Shown here piece by piece: positions 59,101-64,000 of a DNA stretch of 64,000 nt. Position numbers and translations under genes: made by a program. The stretch is from a virus. The stretch spans positions 1-64,000 of IMG/VR virus record IMGVR_UViG_3300042465_003746; one strand, written 5' to 3'. The notes under the pieces are model-generated. The model was not told where the DNA came from. It searched no databases and worked only from the letters and a program-made list of their open reading frames with translations. Every line of letters begins with the position of its first letter. Within the stretch, counting starts at the first letter, position 1.

Positions 59101-60494
59101 TGAGCACTCAAATTCAAATAGCATCAAAGGCAACACCCGCAGGAATAACGGGACAAATTCAGTTTAATAATGCGGGTGCATTTGGAGCAGATTCATCTTT
59201 ATTTTGGGATAATACAAATAAACGTTTAGGAATAGGAGCAAACTCCAATTCTCCTTCAGCTGCTTTACAAGTAAGAACAAATGTAAATACAGCACACGAT
59301 GTATTTAATTTGCAGAATGGTTTATATGGAGACCCATTATTTAGAGTTAGAGATAATGCGACAGGCAGCGCAGCAAGTACTTGTTCTTTTTTTATGAATG
59401 GTCGAATTTATGGTGGTAATTCAACTTTAACATTTAAAGAATTTGATTTAGGTGGCTATGGTTTGGGAGCAAGTTATGGAGATGCTGCTAGCAATGGAGT
59501 GTGGTTAAATAATCAAGGAAATATAGGCGATGGAGTTGGCTCATCTGTAATATCAGTAAGTTCAAATGTTTACATAAATTTACAAACAACTAAAAAGTAT
59601 AAATTTGAAGCTCAAACTGGTAACTTTGGTATTGGTAATGTAGGAACTTTAGGAGCTAGACTAGACGTAAGAGCCCAAGGTGCGTTAAGTACTGATATAG
59701 CATTTAGGGTTAGGAATAGTGCTGATACTGCAAATATAATAAGTGCAAACGGAAGAGGTGATGTATTTATAGGTCTTAATGCAGGACGAATAACAACTGG
59801 TATTAATAATACATTTGTTGGTATTCAATCAGGTTTTTCTAACATAACTGGTCAAGAAAATACTGCGATTGGTACAAATGCAGGATTCGCAAATTTAGGC
59901 TCATATAATACGTATTTAGGAGTTTCAGCAGGGCAAAATGGAACAACTGCAACGGGTTGCACCTTTATAGGCTATAATGCAGGGCAAAGTTCTAATGCTC
60001 AATATGGAGTTTTTATTGGTTATTCAGCAAGCACAACGGGAGGAAATGGAACGGTAGCAATAGGATATAATGCAGGAGCAGGAACGGGGGTTCACAATCT
60101 TTCATTAGGTCAATCCTCAGGTGTAGGAATGACAACGGGAAATTATAACACACATTTAGGTTATAGAAGTGTAGCGAGTGGTATTACAACGGGAAACTAT
60201 AATAATTTATTAGGTAGCGACATAGTTGTCGGGGCAGTTTCAAACAATGCAGTACTAGCTGATAATCAAGGAAATCAAGCTATTAGAAAAGATGCTAATC
60301 ATAATGTTTTATTAGGAAAAGAAGTAGCACTTGCAACTAATGCAACAAATGGATTTGCTTATTTTCCTACGTGTGCGGGTATTCCAACGGGTGTTCCTGC
60401 TGCGAGTTTTACGGGTAAAGCACCAATAGTAATAGATTCAACAAATAATAAAATGTACATTTACACAAACGCTGCTTGGGTGGCTTTAAACTAA
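59100..60494 (+). CDS. Tail fibre with YadA-head-like repeats
   Basis: In this 464-residue protein residues about 220-380 consist of repeats of the form NTxxGxxAG and related GxxNTAIG units, as in left-handed beta-roll heads of trimeric adhesins. A conserved end (TNKRLGIGANS near the start, KAPIVIDSTNNKMYIYTNAAWV at the end) is typical of Flavobacteriia phage fibres. It uses more ACG and GCG codons than neighbours, which may mark recent exchange. Confidence 0.75.
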   Translation: MSTQIQIASKATPAGITGQIQFNNAGAFGADSSLFWDNTNKRLGIGANSNSPSAALQVRTNVNTAHDVFNLQNGLYGDPLFRVRDNATGSAASTCSFFMNGRIYGGNSTLTFKEFDLGGYGLGASYGDAASNGVWLNNQGNIGDGVGSSVISVSSNVYINLQTTKKYKFEAQTGNFGIGNVGTLGARLDVRAQGALSTDIAFRVRNSADTANIISANGRGDVFIGLNAGRITTGINNTFVGIQSGFSNITGQENTAIGTNAGFANLGSYNTYLGVSAGQNGTTATGCTFIGYNAGQSSNAQYGVFIGYSASTTGGNGTVAIGYNAGAGTGVHNLSLGQSSGVGMTTGNYNTHLGYRSVASGITTGNYNNLLGSDIVVGAVSNNAVLADNQGNQAIRKDANHNVLLGKEVALATNATNGFAYFPTCAGIPTGVPAASFTGKAPIVIDSTNNKMYIYTNAAWVALN

Positions 60495-60498
60495 AATT

Positions 60499-60810
60499 AT
60501 GGCAATTTTAATAAAATCAAACAAAGACAAGAGTATCACAATTTCAGGTACTGAGTTAACTTTAGAAAGCATTTATGCACGACTTGAATTTGCAGCGAGA
60601 GCAGACGGTAAAACACTTGAAATAGCAGTTGTAACATACGCAAGTCAAGCAACGTATGAAAGCAACCAGCCTATCTTTACAGATGTTCAACAAGGTAGTT
60701 TTACAGTTGAGATTTTAGATACGGAATTACAAGATATCAACGCTGCTAATAAGTACGCAAGTTTAGCATTTGAGCAACTAGGCTACACAACTGAAATTAT
60801 ACCAGTATAA
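60499..60810 (+). CDS. Small tail-associated protein
   Basis: This 103-residue beta-rich protein starts 2 bases after the fibre stop and shares its base composition, so it may travel with it. It could be a fibre chaperone; this is inference. Confidence 0.58.
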   Translation: MAILIKSNKDKSITISGTELTLESIYARLEFAARADGKTLEIAVVTYASQATYESNQPIFTDVQQGSFTVEILDTELQDINAANKYASLAFEQLGYTTEIIPV

Positions 60811-60812
60811 AA

Positions 60813-61250
60813 ATGAAAAAGTTAATTTACATAATAGCACTAATTGCTTTAGTTATTTCTTGTACTCCACAGAGAAGATTAGAAAGATTACTTAGAAAAC
60901 ATCCTGAGCTTACTTCTATTGACTCTATTATTATTCATGATACTATTAGAGTAATAGTTCCTGAAGTACGTGTAGATACTATTGTAACACTAGAACAATT
61001 ATATGATACAGTTTACTTAGAGCAAGAACAGCTTAAAGTAAAAGTGTGGATGGATAAATATCATAAAGTTTATATCCAAGGTAAATGTGATACTGTGTAT
61101 ATTGATAAAGTAGTTACTAGAAAAATACCAATAAGAATCTACGAAAAAACACCACTGTGGAAAAAAATCCTAAACTGGATTTTTGCACTACTATTAATTG
61201 TTACTGTCTGCGTAACATTATATAAGGTAATTAAATCAAAACTTTTTTAA
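60813..61250 (+). CDS. Unimolecular spanin candidate
   Basis: In this 145-residue protein the N-terminus is a lipoprotein signal with lipobox LVIS before Cys17. The middle is a charged periplasmic helix, and the C-terminus has a transmembrane helix (ILNWIFALLLIVTVCVTLY) with a basic end. This is the u-spanin layout, linking outer and inner membranes. It is the first gene of a spanin-holin-endolysin cassette. Confidence 0.78.
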   Translation: MKKLIYIIALIALVISCTPQRRLERLLRKHPELTSIDSIIIHDTIRVIVPEVRVDTIVTLEQLYDTVYLEQEQLKVKVWMDKYHKVYIQGKCDTVYIDKVVTRKIPIRIYEKTPLWKKILNWIFALLLIVTVCVTLYKVIKSKLF

Positions 61251-61251
61251 A

Positions 61252-61689
61252 ATGAAAAATTACCTAACCACTCACATCATGATTATTTTTAAAGTACTAT
61301 TAGTATTTTTTGCACCCATTTACGGAATTATAATATTAGTAGCCCTGTCAACTATTATAGACACAGGGTTTGGTTTCTGGAAAGCTAAAAAGTTAAAACA
61401 AGACATAACATCTAAAAAATGGAGATTTGGTTTTGTACCTAAAATATTAAGTTATATAGCAGCAGTAATGCTTACTTATGCATCTGACTTTTTTATAATC
61501 AATGAACTAACTAAAATGATTATTAGTGTAGAATTTTTATCTACCAAATTAATAGCTTTAATTCTTATAAGTATAGAAGTTAAAAGTATGGATGAATCAT
61601 TTGTAAAAGTTAAAGGTTGGTCATTTTTAGAAAAGATTACAGGAATGCTTAGGAAAGCTAAAGACATTAAAAAAGAAATAGAAGCATGA
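61252..61689 (+). CDS. Holin (phage_holin_4-like)
   Basis: In this 145-residue protein hydrophobic segments lie at about 8-37, 62-80 and 90-112. The pattern TIIDTGFGFWKAKKLKQDITSKKW and the later SMDESFVKVKGWSF fit the phage_holin_4 family. It overlaps the endolysin gene by 4 bases. Confidence 0.8.
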   Translation: MKNYLTTHIMIIFKVLLVFFAPIYGIIILVALSTIIDTGFGFWKAKKLKQDITSKKWRFGFVPKILSYIAAVMLTYASDFFIINELTKMIISVEFLSTKLIALILISIEVKSMDESFVKVKGWSFLEKITGMLRKAKDIKKEIEA

Positions 61690-62255
61690 GTTTAACAGAA
61701 AAATATATAGAGTTTACAAAGCGTTGGGAAGGGGGATTATCTAGAGATAAGGCTGACAGCGCATCTAAGAATCCTTGTCCTACTCCTTATAAAGGTTTAG
61801 GAGGTTATCATACTAACATTGGAATTACTTACGCAGTATGGAAAAACATGTATGGTAGTGCAAATGATGCAAGATTCTTTGCTATGAATAATGAAGATTG
61901 GTTTAATGTATTTAAAACACTTTATTGGAATACAGTAAGAGCTTCAGAGTATACTTCACAAAATGTTGCAATATTTGTGACAGGTATGGCGTGGGGAAGT
62001 GGTAAGAAACAAGCAGTAACTTCTTTACAACAAGCAATTCTTAACTGTGGTATTAAAGTAGATAAAGATGGGGTACTTGGTAATAAAACTATTGCTGCAG
62101 CTAATAGTATTCCACCACAAGTATTGTTTGATGCATTAACTACAGAGAGAGAAAGATTCTTTAGATATATAGGAAGACCAGGGAGTAAGAATGCTAAGTT
62201 CCTTAAAGGTTGGTTAAATAGATTAGCAGATTATAAAAAAACATTTAGACCATGA
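61686..62255 (+). CDS. Endolysin, GH108 lysozyme family
   Basis: In this 189-residue protein the motif RWEGGLSRDKADSASKN with the EGG glutamate, then YHTNIGITYAVWK, is the GH108 signature. The C-terminal DGVLGNKTIAAAN fits the associated peptidoglycan-binding fold (PG_binding_3). It has no signal peptide, so it depends on the holin next to it. Confidence 0.86.
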   Translation: MSLTEKYIEFTKRWEGGLSRDKADSASKNPCPTPYKGLGGYHTNIGITYAVWKNMYGSANDARFFAMNNEDWFNVFKTLYWNTVRASEYTSQNVAIFVTGMAWGSGKKQAVTSLQQAILNCGIKVDKDGVLGNKTIAAANSIPPQVLFDALTTERERFFRYIGRPGSKNAKFLKGWLNRLADYKKTFRP

Positions 62256-62410
62256 AATTTAGAAACAATTGGAGAATAAAACATAAGCAATGGGATAAAT
62301 TATCTATTCGAGTTAGAGTAGGTAAATTAGATATCTTAACTGTTGAAGTAGATAAATCTAAATCTTTCTACATGCTTACCGTGTGTAATTTTACTATTAA
62401 AAATAGATAA
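62252..62410 (+). CDS. Small basic protein
   Basis: A 52-residue frame starts in an ATGA overlap with the endolysin stop. It is rich in Lys, Arg and Trp at the start and beta-like after. Function unknown. Confidence 0.58.
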   Translation: MKFRNNWRIKHKQWDKLSIRVRVGKLDILTVEVDKSKSFYMLTVCNFTIKNR

Positions 62411-62412
62411 TT

Positions 62413-62553
62413 ATGGCAAGAGTTAAAGAAGGTGGAATAGGTCGCATGTCTGCTACTAAGATATCTAGACCTAACATTCATGCTAAAACTAAGACTTCAA
62501 AATCTAAGACTTCTAAAAATTATAAGAAGGGCTACGGTGGGCAAGGTCGTTAA
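62413..62553 (+). CDS. Small highly basic protein
   Basis: This 46-residue protein has repeated KTK/SK units and ends GYGGQGR. Similar tiny Lys/Arg-rich proteins lie near structural genes in many Bacteroidota phages. It may bind DNA or be packaged in the virion; not shown here. Confidence 0.68.
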   Translation: MARVKEGGIGRMSATKISRPNIHAKTKTSKSKTSKNYKKGYGGQGR

Positions 62554-62568
62554 TTAATAAATTTAGTG

Positions 62569-62576
62569 TATCTTTG
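62569..62576 (+). promoter_or_regulatory. TAnnTTTG promoter box
   Basis: TATCTTTG ends 5 bases before the ATG at 62582. Confidence 0.55.
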
Positions 62577-62581
62577 TTATT

Positions 62582-63322
62582 ATGTTATCACTACAGGATT
62601 TACAAGCACAAATAGATGAAGCTCTTGCGATTAACTCCATAGAGTCATCTTACTCATATGAGTTTTACACAGACTTAATTAATGAGCAGAGATCTTTATG
62701 GCTAAGAAATGAGTATAACAAAAATAGAAGTATTGACCCTTACGTAGTTCAAGACTTAAATTGTCTAGAATTAGAAATAGTAAGTCCTATTGATTGTTGT
62801 ATAACCGTTCCTACTGGGTGCCAAGTACTACGAACTAAAAAGAAAATACCTAATACTATTGAATTCTTTTTTAATAAAGGAATAGTTACAGTTGGGCCTG
62901 CTGACATAATGCAACCTAGATTTCTTTTAATAGATTATTCTAGAGTTCCCTATGTAGGCAACGGAAGAACAACTAAGAATTCTATATATGCTTTCTTATA
63001 CGGAGGCTATATGTATGTTACTAGTAAAAATTCTAGTAGTATGATGATGAAATATCTTACTATTAGAGGAATTTTTGAAGACCCTACATCTTTAGGAGAC
63101 TTTATGAATTGTCAAACTAATAATAGTTGTTGGTCGCCATCAGACCCTTATCCAATAAATCAATGGATGTGGGCATATATTAAACCTTATATATTACAAC
63201 AGTTGATTCAGAAAGGAAGTTTTCCATATGATAATGCTAATAACGCACAAGATCAAAGAACAGATTCTCCAAGCCAAGGAGGTGGAGGAGGACCACAACA
63301 ACAACAAGGTGGAAAACAATAA
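62582..63322 (+). CDS. Conserved virion protein, connector/tail candidate
   Basis: This 246-residue protein begins MLSLQDLQAQIDEALA and ends with a Gly/Gln-rich low-complexity tail. Its content of aromatic residues and position among late genes suggest a crAss-like ring or tail protein. A TAnnTTTG box gives it its own promoter. Confidence 0.7.
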   Translation: MLSLQDLQAQIDEALAINSIESSYSYEFYTDLINEQRSLWLRNEYNKNRSIDPYVVQDLNCLELEIVSPIDCCITVPTGCQVLRTKKKIPNTIEFFFNKGIVTVGPADIMQPRFLLIDYSRVPYVGNGRTTKNSIYAFLYGGYMYVTSKNSSSMMMKYLTIRGIFEDPTSLGDFMNCQTNNSCWSPSDPYPINQWMWAYIKPYILQQLIQKGSFPYDNANNAQDQRTDSPSQGGGGGPQQQQGGKQ

Positions 63323-63851
63323 TACATATTTAAAAAGAGGCAAAGGAAGATTGGCAGGTGGAGTTAAAAAAGCTGCTTTTTTTTCTTTTTATAAAAAGAA
63401 TGCAAAAGAAACTGTAATTGATCAAGTAACTTACAATGCTTTTATAAAAGATTTATTAGAAACTTATAGTACAGCAATTGTAGAAACAGGATTAGAATTA
63501 AAAATTACTAAAGTAGGAAAATTAAGAATACGCAGTAGTCATCTTAATTTTTTTAAAGCAAATGGAGAAAGATCTAAAAGTCTTAAACCAAATTGGAAAG
63601 CAACTTGGGAATTTTGGTTAACTAAATACCCAGGATTAACTAGAGATGAGATTGTAAATACAACTAATAAAAGAGTTATATATCATGAAAATGAACATAC
63701 GGATCAAGAATTCTATGAGCATTATTGGGATAAAATAACTTCTAATTTAAAATTTAAGAGTTTTTATATTTTTAAAGCTTCTAGACAATACTCTAGATTA
63801 ATAGCTAAGACAGTAAAAGACCCTAACAGAAAAGTATTTTATTATGGATAA
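63309..63851 (+). CDS. Conserved-type late protein
   Basis: From GTG 63309 the product has 180 residues and overlaps the preceding gene by 14 bases; an ATG at 63228 would overlap by 95. The N-terminus KRGKGRLAGGVKKAAFFSF is basic, and the body contains IETGLELKITKVGKLRIRSS, which recalls HU/IHF-like or ribosome-like small domains. Function unknown. Confidence 0.65.
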   Translation: MENNNTYLKRGKGRLAGGVKKAAFFSFYKKNAKETVIDQVTYNAFIKDLLETYSTAIVETGLELKITKVGKLRIRSSHLNFFKANGERSKSLKPNWKATWEFWLTKYPGLTRDEIVNTTNKRVIYHENEHTDQEFYEHYWDKITSNLKFKSFYIFKASRQYSRLIAKTVKDPNRKVFYYG

Positions 63852-64000
63852 CGAAGCAATGGAAAACGAAGGTTCTTCTAAAGGAGTAGAATCAGTAGTA
63901 AAGATAACTCGTAAGGAGTTTGAGGACGGTAGTCATGAAGAAACTAAAGTAGAGCAAGTAGACGGAGGCTTTATCAAAACTATCTGTAAAAGATATAAAG
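63844..64000 (+). CDS. Hypothetical protein (3' end outside window)
   Basis: The frame starts at ATG 63844, overlaps the previous stop by 8 bases and is open to the end of the window. The 52 visible residues are acidic (MDNEAMENEGSSKGVESVV). Nothing more can be said. Confidence 0.6.
   Translation, partial: MDNEAMENEGSSKGVESVVKITRKEFEDGSHEETKVEQVDGGFIKTICKRYK

Noticed and set aside
54978-60494. Diversity-generating retroelement target in the fibre genes
   Set aside because: No reverse transcriptase and no template repeat were seen in the window.

Overview
The window is a 64-kb piece of a tailed double-stranded DNA phage of the crAss-like group (order Crassvirales) that infects a member of the Bacteroidota. 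The evidence is: two neighbouring giant genes for virion proteins, one carrying the DFDID catalytic motif of the crAss-like virion RNA polymerase; a TerL–portal–scaffold-like–major capsid block; a long opposite-strand replication block with family A DNA polymerase, DnaB-type helicase, primase, SF2 helicase, uracil-DNA glycosylase-like protein and dNMP kinase; low GC; TAnnTTTG promoter boxes typical of Bacteroidota; and many small proteins of a type common in Flavobacteriia and their phages. Both ends of the window cut through genes, so this is an internal part of a larger genome.

Layout. Positions 1-11480 (+) hold the two giant virion proteins. The first ends in a NADAR domain. Positions 11521-31217 (-) are the tightly packed early/replication block: nucleotide metabolism and repair, a PD-(D/E)XK nuclease, a RusA-like resolvase, an AAA/MoxR plus metallopeptidase-VWA pair, primase, two candidate single-strand-binding proteins, a Sak4-like ATPase, helicases, a DnaA-domain-IV-like protein and DNA polymerase. 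Positions 31220-34382 (-) carry small accessory proteins of the Bacteroidota phage type and a GH73-like muramidase. Positions 34383-35347 are about 1 kb without protein genes. They hold two tRNA-like genes whose anticodon arms are replaced, a tandem pair of covarying hairpins, a pseudoknot candidate and several intrinsic terminators. Positions 35348-38276 (-) hold small genes, several of them set off by their own terminators. A free-standing HNH endonuclease (38348-38815, +) is followed by structured non-coding DNA, a small GC-rich gene island (39105-39535) and an AT-rich, repeat-bearing divergent region (39537-40072) that is the best origin candidate in the window.

From 40073 to the right end (+) lies the late/morphogenesis block: a DEDD exonuclease, small regulators, TerL, portal, scaffold-like protein, major capsid protein, connector candidates, a strongly terminated structural protein, several tail-fibre or receptor-binding candidates (two with short collagen-like repeats, one with YadA-head-like repeats), a lysis cassette (unimolecular spanin, holin, GH108 endolysin) and further conserved virion genes.

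How it probably works (inference): the virion RNA polymerase enters with the DNA and transcribes early genes. The minus-strand block replicates the genome. TAnnTTTG boxes next to several plus-strand start codons suggest that host-type RNA polymerase transcribes some genes from leaderless or nearly leaderless starts. The least explained parts are the non-coding RNA region at 34.4-35.3 kb, the NADAR domain on the RNA polymerase, and a uracil-DNA glycosylase homologue that has lost its catalytic motif.
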